This document shows, piece after piece, positions 40,140 to 48,726 of a stretch of DNA of 64,000 nt. How positions within the stretch are numbered: the stretch's first letter is position 1; every line of letters begins with the position of its first letter. The notes under the pieces were generated by a model. The model ran no database searches and was not told the origin of the DNA. It saw only the letters and a program-made list of their open reading frames with translations. The translations under genes and the position numbers were made by a program. This DNA comes from Mycolicibacterium duvalii (GTDB taxonomy: Bacteria > Actinomycetota > Actinomycetes > Mycobacteriales > Mycobacteriaceae): positions 5,208,001-5,272,000 of the forward strand of contig NZ_AP022563.1 of the NCBI RefSeq assembly GCF_010726645.1, in the 5' to 3' direction.

Positions 40140-40679
40140 TCACCAGATCGGGACGGGGGCCTCGCCGAGCGGGTAGTACCCGGGCAGTTTCTCCCCGGCC
40201 AGCGACCGTTCGATGCGCTTCTGCATGGCCGGGGTCAGGTCGCCGGACTCGATGAGCTTGGCGTACCCCTTCGCCACGTGACCGAAGTCGAAGAAGTCGC
40301 GCTGCCACTCGATGAGCAGTTGGTCGTCGAGGCGGAACCAGCTGCCGCCGATGCCGTAGATCTCATCGCGGGTGCCGTCGCTCTTGTTGGCGATCTGCTT
40401 CCAGAAGCCGACGATCTCGTTCTGCTTCTCGTCGATCAGCACCTTCTGGTACTCGTACACCCAGTTCTCCAGGCCCTCCATCTCCAGGCCGAGAGCGATG
40501 TCGCGGATCTCGTCCTTATTGACGCACATGACGTCTTCCTTGGGGCCGATGTTCCAGCCGTAGGTGGCATCGTCGGTGTAGAACTCCGCGAGCGGCTTCC
40601 AGTCACCGGCAGCTTCGGCGTCCTGGTTGGCCTTGAGCCAGCGTTCGACCCAGTCCTCGAGTTGCTCACGGGTTGCCAT
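40140..40679 (-). CDS. NTF2-like / SnoaL-like protein (Rv0762c equivalent)
   Basis: Protein of 179 residues with an NTF2-like pattern: EFYTDDATYGWNIG near residue 30, then GIGGSWFRLDDQLLIEWQRDFFDFGH. Start ATG 40679 has AAAGGA at good spacing; ATG 40685 overlapping the ferredoxin stop is the alternative. It lies between the cyp51 ferredoxin and adhB in the conserved mycobacterial order. The fold suggests small-molecule binding or lyase/isomerase activity; no catalytic residues can be assigned with confidence. Confidence 0.82.
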   Translation of the reverse strand: MATREQLEDWVERWLKANQDAEAAGDWKPLAEFYTDDATYGWNIGPKEDVMCVNKDEIRDIALGLEMEGLENWVYEYQKVLIDEKQNEIVGFWKQIANKSDGTRDEIYGIGGSWFRLDDQLLIEWQRDFFDFGHVAKGYAKLIESGDLTPAMQKRIERSLAGEKLPGYYPLGEAPVPIW

Positions 40680-40681
40680 AG

Positions 40682-40888
40682 TCATTCCTTTTCTGTGATG
40701 GACAGTGCCCGGGTCGGGCACATGTCGACGGCCAGTTCCACGGCTGCGCGCAGTTCGTCGGCAGGTTCCGGGTCGAGGATCTCGACGACCCCGCGCTTGG
40801 GCACTCGGAACACCTCGGGGGCTTCGAGCTCGCACATGGCGTGGCCCTGGCACAGATCCTCGTCGAGTTCAATGCGGTAGCAGCCCAT
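40682..40888 (-). CDS. 3Fe-4S ferredoxin associated with CYP51
   Basis: Ferredoxin of 68 residues with CQGHAMC (residues 13-19; His at the position of the missing cluster Cys) and CPTRAL near the C-terminus, the 3Fe-4S pattern. The M. tuberculosis counterpart Rv0763c supports CYP51 turnover. It starts 14 bp after the cyp51 stop on the same transcript, so stoichiometric production with its P450 is expected. Confidence 0.92.
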   Translation of the reverse strand: MGCYRIELDEDLCQGHAMCELEAPEVFRVPKRGVVEILDPEPADELRAAVELAVDMCPTRALSITEKE

Positions 40889-40902
40889 TTCAGAAAAACC
40901 CG

Positions 40903-42261
40903 TCAGTCTTTCACCCGTTTGCGGTACGTCACCTTCGCCGGCCGTGCCAGCTGCACGACCATCTTCGAGTGGTCGTTGCGATAGCTCTCGGGCGGCTGCG
41001 CCATCTCGAACTCGTACTCGCGCAGAAGCACCGAGAAGATCGCCTTGATCTGCATCTGCGCGAATGCGGCACCGACGCAGCGGTGCTTGCCGGCTCCGAA
41101 CGGAATCCAGGTCCAGCGGTTGATCAGATCTTCCTGGCGCGGTTTCTCGTAGCGGTCGGGGTCGAACGCGTCCGGCTCGGGAAAGTCCTCGGGAATCCGG
41201 TTGGAGATGGCCGGAGAAGCCGCGACCATCTGGCCCTTGTGGATCGGATACCCGGCGACCTCGAACTCGTCCTGGGCCACCCGCATCAGGATGATCAGCG
41301 GTGGGTGCAGGCGGAGCGTCTCTTTGAGCGCATTGTCCAGATGGGGGATCTGGCGCAGCGCATGGAAACTCACCTCCTGGCCGTCTGCGTACAGGTCATC
41401 GAGCTCCTGCTGGACCTTGGCGTAGAACTCCGGGTGCCGCAGCAACTCGATCAGCGTCCAGGACGAGGTGCCCGAGCTGGTGTGGTGCCCGGCGAACATC
41501 AACGAGATGAACATGCCGGTGACCTCGTCGGCCGAGAACCGCGGGTTGCCGTCGTCGTCCTTGACCGACACCAGCACGTCGAGCAGGTCGCGATCGCTCT
41601 TGTCGCTGGGCGGGTTGGCGATTCGCCCGTGCATGACCTCCTGGACCAACTCGACCAGGCTGGCCCGGGCCTCGTCGCGGATGCGGAAGCTCTCGATCGG
41701 CAGGTACGGGTCGACGTAGCAGAGCGGGTCGGTACCGCGCTCGAGGAGGTGGTAGTAGTTGGCGAAACGCGAATCCAACTGGTCGCGGAACTTCAGCCCG
41801 ATCAGGCACGCGGTGGAGGTGTAGATCGTCAGCTCGGAGAAGAAGTCCAGCAGCTCGATCTCGCCTTCGTCGCCCCAGTCGGCGATCATCTTGCGGACCT
41901 CGGCCTCGATGGTGGCGGCGTGGCCCTTCATCTGCTCGCCGCGCAGCGCGGTGTTGTGCAGCATCTCGGCGCGGCGTTCGGGGTCGGCGTCGAAAACCAC
42001 GCCCTCCCCGAAGATCGGCGTCATGAACGGGTAGGCCTCGGCCTGGTTGAGTTCGCTGTCAGTGGACCGGAAGAAGAACTCGTTGGCCTCGGCGCCCGAG
42101 AGCAACACCACCTGCTTGCCGGCGAGCTGGAACCAGCCGACGTCCCCGCACTCCTCGCGGACCCGTTTCATCAGACCGATCGGGTCGGTGCGGAACTCCT
42201 CGAGGTGGCCGTGTTCCTCGTCGCCACCGGATACCCGCTGCACTTCCTTGATCGCGGTCAT
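40903..42261 (-). CDS. cyp51: Sterol 14-alpha-demethylase CYP51
   Basis: P450 of 452 residues (451 in M. tuberculosis). CYP51 signatures are the B'-C region QAEAYPFMTPIFGEGVVFDA, the I-helix AGHHTSSGTS, K-helix ETLRLHPP and heme loop FGAGKHRCVGAAFA. The enzyme removes the 14-alpha-methyl group from sterols such as lanosterol or obtusifoliol in vitro; its role in mycobacteria, which do not make sterols de novo, is unsettled. ATG 42261 overlaps the upstream SDR stop by 4 bp. Co-transcribed with its ferredoxin. Confidence 0.96.
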   Translation of the reverse strand: MTAIKEVQRVSGGDEEHGHLEEFRTDPIGLMKRVREECGDVGWFQLAGKQVVLLSGAEANEFFFRSTDSELNQAEAYPFMTPIFGEGVVFDADPERRAEMLHNTALRGEQMKGHAATIEAEVRKMIADWGDEGEIELLDFFSELTIYTSTACLIGLKFRDQLDSRFANYYHLLERGTDPLCYVDPYLPIESFRIRDEARASLVELVQEVMHGRIANPPSDKSDRDLLDVLVSVKDDDGNPRFSADEVTGMFISLMFAGHHTSSGTSSWTLIELLRHPEFYAKVQQELDDLYADGQEVSFHALRQIPHLDNALKETLRLHPPLIILMRVAQDEFEVAGYPIHKGQMVAASPAISNRIPEDFPEPDAFDPDRYEKPRQEDLINRWTWIPFGAGKHRCVGAAFAQMQIKAIFSVLLREYEFEMAQPPESYRNDHSKMVVQLARPAKVTYRKRVKD

Positions 42262-43082
42262 GACTTGAGCGCCTCCTCGTCGACCTTCAGTTGTTGGCGG
42301 TCGGTGACCGTCGCAAGCGGAGCCTCGGGCTGCAGTTCCATGCTCGCGATGAACCCGCCGCGCGGGGTCTCGGCCACGAAGGTGATGGCGCGGGCCAGGT
42401 CGGCGGCACGCAGGAAATAGTCGTGGCGGGCCTGGCCCCACTTGGCCCAGTCCTCGAGCGCGGGCCCGATCAACTCGGCCGGCAGGCTCCAGCCCATCGA
42501 GGTCTTGGTCGGTCCCGGGTGCACGATCGATGCGCGGACCCCGGTGCCCTCGAGCTCCATCTGGTAGTTGGTGACCATCGCGACCAGGCCCGCTTTGGCG
42601 GCCCCGTAAGCACCCATGTGGGGCCGCTGCCGCAGCGCCACATCGGATCCGACGAAGATCAGATCCCCGCGCCGGCGTTCGATCATTCCGGATATCACGG
42701 CGCGGGCGACGCGGTTGGCACCGATCAGGTGGATCTGGACCTGCGATTCGAAATCCTCGGTGCTGATCGCGTCCAACTTGCCGAAGTAGGTGTCACCGGC
42801 CCCGGCGACCAGGATCTCGATGTCGCCGAGTTGCGACGTCGTCTCCGCCACCGCGGCTTTCACCGACTGCGGATCGGTGACGTCGAGGTGCACCGCAATG
42901 GCCTCACCGCCGTCGGCGCGAATCTTGTCGACAGTCTCCTGGCACTTCTCGACGCGGCGGGCGCCGAGCGCGACCGGAAAGCCGCGCGACGCCATCTCGA
43001 TCGCGGTGGCCTCGCCGATTCCGGACGAGGCGCCGGCGACCAGGGTGGGCCGCCGGTCGGGCAGGGGGTCAAAACGGGGCAT
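42258..43082 (-). CDS. Short-chain dehydrogenase/reductase (Rv0765c equivalent)
   Basis: SDR of 274 residues: AGASSGIG (about 18-25), a variant VAGAGDT in place of NNAG, Ser in FVGSDVA and catalytic YGAAK. The start at 43082 (MPRFDPLPDRRP) gives the family length of about 275; an ATG at 43166 would overlap cyp123. It lies between cyp123 and cyp51, overlapping the latter by 4 bp, and probably oxidises or reduces a P450 product. The Asn of NNAG is missing, an unusual but not unique change. Confidence 0.88.
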   Translation of the reverse strand: MPRFDPLPDRRPTLVAGASSGIGEATAIEMASRGFPVALGARRVEKCQETVDKIRADGGEAIAVHLDVTDPQSVKAAVAETTSQLGDIEILVAGAGDTYFGKLDAISTEDFESQVQIHLIGANRVARAVISGMIERRRGDLIFVGSDVALRQRPHMGAYGAAKAGLVAMVTNYQMELEGTGVRASIVHPGPTKTSMGWSLPAELIGPALEDWAKWGQARHDYFLRAADLARAITFVAETPRGGFIASMELQPEAPLATVTDRQQLKVDEEALKS

Positions 43083-43119
43083 CAGAGAATCTTTCAGCGG
43101 TTCTGGACGGACACGGGCG

Positions 43120-44322
43120 TCATCGGCGGGACACCGAAATCGGAAGATGAGCGAACCCGCGGACATTGCTGGAGTGAACGCGGACGGCGTTGGCCTCGTC
43201 GACCTCGTATCCGCGGATTCGCTTGAACAACTCGGTCAGCGCCACCCGGGCCTCCATGCGTGCCAGGTGCGCGCCGAGGCAGAAGTGGGCGCCACTGCCG
43301 AAACTCATGAGTTTGGAGCCGATCTCGCGACCGATGAGGTACTGGTCGGGGTTCTCGAAGGCGCGCTCGTCACGGTGCGCCGAACCCGGAAGTAACAGCA
43401 CCACATCGCCTTCGGGGATGCGGGTGTCGTAGAGCGTCAGCTCGCCCGAGACCGTGCGCGCCAGGATCTGGCTCGAGGTGTCATAGCGCAGCGTCTCCTC
43501 GACCCACAGGGACACCCGGTCCAGGTCGGCGTACACCGGGGTGAGCTGGTCGGGGTTTCGGTGCCCCCAGAAAGCGGCATTGGCAAGGAGTTTGGTGGTG
43601 GTCTCGTTCCCGGCGATCACCATCAGGAACATGAAACCGATGATCTCGTCGTCGGTCAGCCGGTCGCCGTCGATCTCGGCTTCCAGCAGCGCCGAGGTCA
43701 GGTCGTCGGTGAGCTTCTTGCGGCGCTCGGCGACCATCTCCTGGTAATAGACGAACAGGTTGATCGACGCTTCGATGGCCGTGGCGGGAACGTCGGTGAC
43801 GCCTTCCTCGCGGTGCATCACCGCATCCGCCCAGGCCCGGACCTGAACGCGATCGGCCTCCGGCACGCCCATCAACTCGGAGATGACATCCATCGGCAGC
43901 TTGCCGGCGAACTCGTCGACATAGTCCACGGTTGCGTCGGCGCTCTCCAACATCGTGTCCAGGTGAGCCACGGCGATCTCGGTGACGCGCGGTTCGAGTT
44001 CCCGGATGCGCCGCGGCGTGAACCCCTTCGACACCAAGGTCCGCAATCGCAGATGGTCCGGGTCGTCCATGGCCAAGAACGACATGGTCTTCGACGCGTG
44101 CGGGCCGCGTGACGCCGGGTCCAGCGACACCCCGAACTTGTTCGACAGCGTCGAACTGTTGCGAAATCCCTGCAACACATCGGCGTGCCGCGACAACGCC
44201 CAGAAACCCAGTTCCTCGTTGCGGTACAGCGGCGCCTCGTCGCGCAGCCGCTGATAGTACGGGTACGGATCCTCGTGGAAGTCGTAGTCGTAGGGGTCCA
44301 ACGTCACTTCGCTCAGCGTCAT
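43120..44322 (-). CDS. cyp123: Cytochrome P450 CYP123
   Basis: P450 of 400 residues (402 in M. tuberculosis Rv0766c). The I-helix reads VIAGNETTTK, K-helix EETLR, and heme loop FGSGAHFCLGAHLARME. Its substrate is unknown in any mycobacterium as far as I recall. ATG 44322 shares one base with the TetR stop (TAATG), so regulator and P450 are co-translated at the head of the cyp51 operon. Confidence 0.92.
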   Translation of the reverse strand: MTLSEVTLDPYDYDFHEDPYPYYQRLRDEAPLYRNEELGFWALSRHADVLQGFRNSSTLSNKFGVSLDPASRGPHASKTMSFLAMDDPDHLRLRTLVSKGFTPRRIRELEPRVTEIAVAHLDTMLESADATVDYVDEFAGKLPMDVISELMGVPEADRVQVRAWADAVMHREEGVTDVPATAIEASINLFVYYQEMVAERRKKLTDDLTSALLEAEIDGDRLTDDEIIGFMFLMVIAGNETTTKLLANAAFWGHRNPDQLTPVYADLDRVSLWVEETLRYDTSSQILARTVSGELTLYDTRIPEGDVVLLLPGSAHRDERAFENPDQYLIGREIGSKLMSFGSGAHFCLGAHLARMEARVALTELFKRIRGYEVDEANAVRVHSSNVRGFAHLPISVSRR

Positions 44323-44954
44323 TATCTGTCGTCTCCTACGATGAGACCGACCACGTAGCTGAGGCGGTCGGCGATCTGGTGGTAGGTGTAGACGCCGCTG
44401 CCGGCGTTGACCAACGCTCCGAAGAAGGTCATCTCCAGCGCGGCCAGGGTGCGCGGGTCGGCGTCGGGGCCGACCGCAGCCCGGATGCGTCGGTGGATCT
44501 CGCCGCCGATCCGGTCCCGGACAGCCCGCACCGCAGCATCGTTGCCGGACAGCAGCGCCGTGGTGCACGCCGCCGCGACCTCGGGTTCATCGGCCACCGT
44601 GAGCGCCATGCTGCGCAGCGTCTTCTCCACCCGGTCCACCGTGCTGTCGTTGACGTCGGTGTAGTACGCGACCTGCTGCACCAGGCTCAGGTAGATCTCG
44701 GCGATCAGGTGGTTCTTCGACGAGAAGTAGGTGTACGCCGTCGCCGGGGCGACCTTCGCGCGTGCCGCGACCGCCCGCACCGTCAGATCGGCGTACGACG
44801 TCTCGCGCAGCATTTCCTGGCCCGCGGCCAGCACCTTGCGGAAGGTCTCTTCCTGCCTGCGGTTACGCGGCGTCTGCCGTGCCTGCTCTGTGACGGCGGC
44901 AACAGCTTCATTGGACACATGTCCAACGTATCCGAAGTGGGTCGCCGTCGGCAA
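44322..44954 (-). CDS. TetR-family regulator of the cyp123-cyp51 operon
   Basis: TetR regulator of up to 210 residues. The helix-turn-helix is LTVRAVAARAKVAPATAYTYFSSK, followed by an all-helical ligand domain. Possible starts are the ATG at 44954 and a GTG at 44918 (VSNEAVAAV). The latter falls inside a strong inverted repeat (44911-44926), which, if it is the operator, would cover the transcription start and translation start together. The gene is divergent from aldA and first in the cyp123-SDR-cyp51 order, as Rv0767c is in M. tuberculosis. Confidence 0.88.
   Translation of the reverse strand: MPTATHFGYVGHVSNEAVAAVTEQARQTPRNRRQEETFRKVLAAGQEMLRETSYADLTVRAVAARAKVAPATAYTYFSSKNHLIAEIYLSLVQQVAYYTDVNDSTVDRVEKTLRSMALTVADEPEVAAACTTALLSGNDAAVRAVRDRIGGEIHRRIRAAVGPDADPRTLAALEMTFFGALVNAGSGVYTYHQIADRLSYVVGLIVGDDR
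44911..44926. promoter_or_regulatory. Probable operator of the TetR at 44322-44954
   Basis: TTGGACA-CA-TGTCCAA is a perfect 7-bp dyad with a 2-bp centre. It overlaps a possible GTG start of the tetR gene and lies 166 bp from aldA on the other side. TetR proteins commonly bind dyads of this size near their own start. Confidence 0.6.
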
Positions 44955-45091
44955 GCGAGGCCGCGAAATCGCCTTTCATAGTGCTGCATTGGCTGGTCCG
45001 GACCGGGCTGTCCTTGCCTGTGTCTCGGGTAGGGGGCTATGGTTCAAGGAATCCAGTCAGACAGCTGTCCAGAACCAGAACAGGAGGTCGG

Positions 45092-46561
45092 ATGGCAATC
45101 CTGGCCGATCGTGAGAGCAAGCTGTACATCGACGGCAAGCTCGTCGCCGGCGGTGCGGGGACCTTCGCCACCGTCAACCCCGCCACCGAGGAAACGCTCG
45201 GCGTGGCCGCCGACGCCGATACCGCGGATATGAGTGCGGCCATCGATGCCGCGCGGCGGGCCTTCGACGAAACCGACTGGTCGACCGACGTCGAGCTGCG
45301 GGTGCGCTGCATCCGCCAGCTCCAGCAGGCGATGCGGGACCACGTCGAAGAGCTGCGCGAACTGACCATGGCCGAGGTGGGCGCGCCCCGCATGTTGACC
45401 TCGGCGGCCCAGCTCGAAGGGCCGGTGGAGGATCTGAGCTTCTGCGCCGACACCGCGGAGTCCTACCCGTGGACGACCGACCTCGGGACCGCCTCGCCGA
45501 TGGGCATCAAGACCCGGCGCAGCATCGCCCGCGAAGCCGTCGGGGTGGTCGGCGCGATCACACCGTGGAATTTTCCGCACCAGATCAACCTCGCCAAGAT
45601 CGGACCGGCGCTGGCCGCCGGAAACACGCTGGTGCTCAAGCCCGCACCCGACACTCCGTGGGCGGCCGCGGTGCTCGGCGAACTCGCCAGTGAGCACACC
45701 GACATCCCGGCCGGCGTGCTGAACATCGTCACCTCCAGCGACCACGGTGTGGGTGCGCTGTTGTCGAAAGATCCTCGGGTGGACATGGTTTCGTTCACCG
45801 GATCGACGGCGACCGGCCGTGCGGTGATGGCCGACGGATCTGCGACGCTGAAGAAGGTCTTCCTCGAATTGGGCGGTAAGTCGGCATTCCTGGTCCTCGA
45901 CGATGCCGACCTGGCCGGCGCCTGCTCGATGGCGGGCTTCACCGTGTCGATGCATGCCGGTCAGGGCTGTGCCATCACCACCCGGCTGGTCGTCCCGCGC
46001 GACCGGTACGACGAGGCCGTGGAAGCCGCGGCGGCCACCATGGCCGGGCTGAAGCCGGGGGACCCGACAGACCCGGGAACCATCTGCGGGCCGTTGATCT
46101 CGGAGCGACAGCGCGACCGGGTGCAGGGCTACCTGGATTCGGCGATCGCCGAGGGCGGCCGGTTCGCCTGTGGTGGCGGTCGGCCGGCCGACCGGGATAC
46201 CGGATTTTTCATCGAGCCCACCGTCATCGCCGGACTGGACAACTCGGCCAAAGTCTCGCGCGAGGAGATCTTCGGGCCGGTACTGACCGTGATCGCCCAC
46301 GACGGCGACGACGACGCGGTGCGCATCGCCAACGACTCGCCGTACGGGCTCTCGGGCACGGTCTTCTCCCCGGACCTCGATCGCGCCAACGCCGTCGCGG
46401 CCCGGCTGCGGGTCGGCACGGTCAACATCAACGGCGGCGTGTGGTATTCGGCGGACATGCCGTTCGGCGGTTACAAACAATCCGGCATCGGCCGGGAGAT
46501 GGGCCTCGCCGGTTTCGAGGAGTACCTCGAGATCAAGGCGATCGCGACGGCAGCACAATGA
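45092..46561 (+). CDS. aldA: NAD-dependent aldehyde dehydrogenase AldA
   Basis: Aldehyde dehydrogenase of 489 residues (same length as M. tuberculosis Rv0768). Signature elements are TPWNFP, FTGSTATGR, the Glu motif LELGGKSAF, the catalytic Cys in HAGQGC, and EEIFGPVL. It oxidises aldehydes to acids and is placed to take over products of the alcohol dehydrogenases nearby. ATG 45092 has AGGAGG upstream; an in-frame extension to 44981 is rejected. It heads a five-gene rightward operon. Confidence 0.94.
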   Translation: MAILADRESKLYIDGKLVAGGAGTFATVNPATEETLGVAADADTADMSAAIDAARRAFDETDWSTDVELRVRCIRQLQQAMRDHVEELRELTMAEVGAPRMLTSAAQLEGPVEDLSFCADTAESYPWTTDLGTASPMGIKTRRSIAREAVGVVGAITPWNFPHQINLAKIGPALAAGNTLVLKPAPDTPWAAAVLGELASEHTDIPAGVLNIVTSSDHGVGALLSKDPRVDMVSFTGSTATGRAVMADGSATLKKVFLELGGKSAFLVLDDADLAGACSMAGFTVSMHAGQGCAITTRLVVPRDRYDEAVEAAAATMAGLKPGDPTDPGTICGPLISERQRDRVQGYLDSAIAEGGRFACGGGRPADRDTGFFIEPTVIAGLDNSAKVSREEIFGPVLTVIAHDGDDDAVRIANDSPYGLSGTVFSPDLDRANAVAARLRVGTVNINGGVWYSADMPFGGYKQSGIGREMGLAGFEEYLEIKAIATAAQ

Positions 46562-46646
46562 CCAACCCGCCGAACGTTGAGTTTTGGCTCGCTTACCGAC
46601 GAAAAGCGTGCAACAACTCGACACTCGGCGGCACGAGAGGATAGCA

Positions 46647-47408
46647 ATGGGGCTTTACGGAGATCAGTTCAAGGACAAGGTGGCCATCGTCACCGGTGCC
46701 GGCGGCGGCATCGGGCAGGCGTACGCCGAGGCGCTCGCCCGTGAGGGGGCCGCCGTCGTCGTCGCCGACATCAACCTCGACGGCGCGCAGAAGGTGGCCG
46801 ACGGCATCACGGGCGAGGGCGGCAACGCGCTGGCCGTCCGCGTGGACGTCAGCGAACCCGACTCTGCCAAAGAGATGGCTGCGCAGACACTCTCGGAGTT
46901 CGGCGGGATCGACTACCTGGTCAACAATGCGGCGATCTTCGGCGGGATGAAGCTCGACTTCCTGATCACCGTCGACTGGGAGTACTACAAGAAGTTCATG
47001 AGCGTGAACCTCGACGGTGCGCTGGTGTGTACCCGAGCGGTATACAGGAAGATGGCCAAGCGGGGTGGCGGCGCGATCGTCAACCAGTCGTCGACCGCGG
47101 CGTGGCTCTACTCCAACTTCTATGGGCTGGCCAAGGTCGGGATCAACGGCCTTACCCAGCAGCTGGCCACCGAGCTGGGTGGTCAGAACATCCGCGTCAA
47201 CGCGATCGCACCGGGACCCATCGACACCGAGGCCAACCGCACCACCACGCCGCAGGAGATGGTCGCCGAGATCGTCAAGGGAATTCCGCTCTCGCGCATG
47301 GGGGAGCCCGAGGACCTCGTGGGAATGCTGCTGTTCCTGCTCTCCGATCAGGCCAAATGGATCACCGGCCAGATCTTCAACGTCGACGGCGGACAGATCA
47401 TCAGATGA
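46647..47408 (+). CDS. Short-chain dehydrogenase/reductase (Rv0769 equivalent)
   Basis: SDR of 253 residues: TGAGGGIG (about 15-22), NNAAIFGG, Ser in NQSSTAAW, and YGLAK as catalytic pair. ATG 46647 follows GAGAGG, 85 bp after aldA. Its stop overlaps the next gene's start (ATGA). By position it should act on hydroxyacid or alcohol intermediates in the same pathway as AldA. The substrate is not known. Confidence 0.9.
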   Translation: MGLYGDQFKDKVAIVTGAGGGIGQAYAEALAREGAAVVVADINLDGAQKVADGITGEGGNALAVRVDVSEPDSAKEMAAQTLSEFGGIDYLVNNAAIFGGMKLDFLITVDWEYYKKFMSVNLDGALVCTRAVYRKMAKRGGGAIVNQSSTAAWLYSNFYGLAKVGINGLTQQLATELGGQNIRVNAIAPGPIDTEANRTTTPQEMVAEIVKGIPLSRMGEPEDLVGMLLFLLSDQAKWITGQIFNVDGGQIIR

Positions 47409-48265
47409 CCGACATCAAGCTCGGCTACATCGGATTGGGTAACCAGGGCGCCCCGATGGCCAGACGCCTGGCCGACTGGCCCGGTGGGCTGATGGTGTTC
47501 GATGTGCGGGCCGAGGCGATGGCACCGCTGGCCGAGCTGGGGGCGACACTCGCCGACAGCGTGGCTGATGTCGCCACCGCCGACGTCATCAGCGTCACCG
47601 TGCTCAACGATGCGCAGGTGCGCGACGTCGTCGGCGAGCTCGCGGCGCATGCCAAGCCGGGCACCGTCATCGCCATCCACTCCACGATCGAACCCGAGAC
47701 CGCCGGCGAGTTGGCCGAGCAGGTGCGGCCCAACGGTATCCACATTGTCGACGCCCCGGTCAGCGGCGGCGCCGGCGCCGCCGACAAGGGTGAACTCGCG
47801 GTGATGGTCGGTGCGGACGACGAGGCCTACGAGTTGGTCAAGCCGGTCTTCAAGCAGTGGGCGTCGCTGGTGGTCCGGGCCGGCGAGCCCGGAGCTGGCA
47901 CCCGGATGAAGCTGGCACGCAACATGTTGACGTTCATCGGCTTCACGGCGGCATGCGAAGCGATGAGGCTGGCCGAGGCGGCAGGGATCGACCTGCAGAA
48001 GTTGGGACGGGTGGTGCGCCACAGCGACGCGCAGAGCGGCGGACCGGGCGCGATCATGGTGCGCGACGACATGAAACCCCTGGAGCCCGACCACTTCCTG
48101 TACGACATGTTCGTCCACACCCGAGGCCTGGCCGAAAAGGATCTCAAACTCGCACTCGGACTAGGCGAAGCCACCGGCGTAGCGCTGCCGCTTGCCGAGA
48201 TCGCCCTGCGGGACCTGGCCGCCGGACTCGGTGTGCCCCACACCTCGTCGAGCACGAAGGAGTAG
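47405..48265 (+). CDS. 3-hydroxyisobutyrate dehydrogenase-like protein (Rv0770 equivalent)
   Basis: Beta-hydroxyacid dehydrogenase of 286 residues: Rossmann motif GYIGLGNQGAPMARRL at the N-terminus, substrate loop DAPVSGGAGAA, and catalytic Lys in MKLARNML (about 169). ATGA overlap with the SDR. Together with AldA and the SDR it forms a module for oxidising a hydroxyacid or aldehyde. It is a second family member in the window (see 20653-21543), but the two are not close copies. Confidence 0.9.
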   Translation: MTDIKLGYIGLGNQGAPMARRLADWPGGLMVFDVRAEAMAPLAELGATLADSVADVATADVISVTVLNDAQVRDVVGELAAHAKPGTVIAIHSTIEPETAGELAEQVRPNGIHIVDAPVSGGAGAADKGELAVMVGADDEAYELVKPVFKQWASLVVRAGEPGAGTRMKLARNMLTFIGFTAACEAMRLAEAAGIDLQKLGRVVRHSDAQSGGPGAIMVRDDMKPLEPDHFLYDMFVHTRGLAEKDLKLALGLGEATGVALPLAEIALRDLAAGLGVPHTSSSTKE

Positions 48266-48270
48266 TCGCG

Positions 48271-48726
48271 ATGGATGACGTGCGCCGCAAAGGCCTCGAG
48301 AAGATGAACGAGGTGTACGGCTGGGAGATGCCCGACATCCAGGGCGACCCGTACTTCGACCTCACGGTGGAACACCTCTTCGGAACCATCTGGACCCGCC
48401 CCGGACTGTCGATGCGCGACAAGCGGATGCTCACCCTGACCGCCGTGACCGCGCTGGGCAACTCGGACCTGGCCGAGATCCAGATCAACGCCGCGTTGGC
48501 CAACGAGGAGCTCACCGTCTCCGAGCTCAAGGAGATGGCCGTCTTCCTGACCCACTATCTCGGCTTCCCGCTGGGCTCCAAGCTCGACGGGGCCGTCTCG
48601 AAGGTGGCCAAGCAGCGGCAGAAGGCTGCGGAGAAAGGCGCGGGGAAGGACACGGCCGAAGACAAGCGGGCCAACGTCAATGCCGCGGTCCGGATGCACT
48701 CCGGAGGCACGGTCCATGATGAGTAG
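48271..48726 (+). CDS. Carboxymuconolactone decarboxylase-like protein (Rv0771 equivalent)
   Basis: Protein of 151 residues with the CMD-family helical core: VEHLFGTIWTRPGLSMRDKR and LGNSDLAEIQINAAL followed by LTHYLGFPLGSKLD. The CxxC of AhpD-like members is absent, so it is of the gamma-carboxymuconolactone decarboxylase type rather than a thiol peroxidase. The tail (KQRQKAAEKGAGKD) is charged and probably flexible. AAGGAG precedes the ATG. It overlaps the next gene by 11 bp. Confidence 0.85.
   Translation: MDDVRRKGLEKMNEVYGWEMPDIQGDPYFDLTVEHLFGTIWTRPGLSMRDKRMLTLTAVTALGNSDLAEIQINAALANEELTVSELKEMAVFLTHYLGFPLGSKLDGAVSKVAKQRQKAAEKGAGKDTAEDKRANVNAAVRMHSGGTVHDE

Noticed and set aside
38865..40880. 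671-codon plus-strand frame opposite adhB and the NTF2-like gene
   Set aside because: Crosses three minus-strand genes; no domain; shadow.
44995..45004. GGTCCGGACC palindrome upstream of aldA as an operator
   Set aside because: A 10-bp GC palindrome is expected by chance in DNA of this composition and it has no flanking symmetry.
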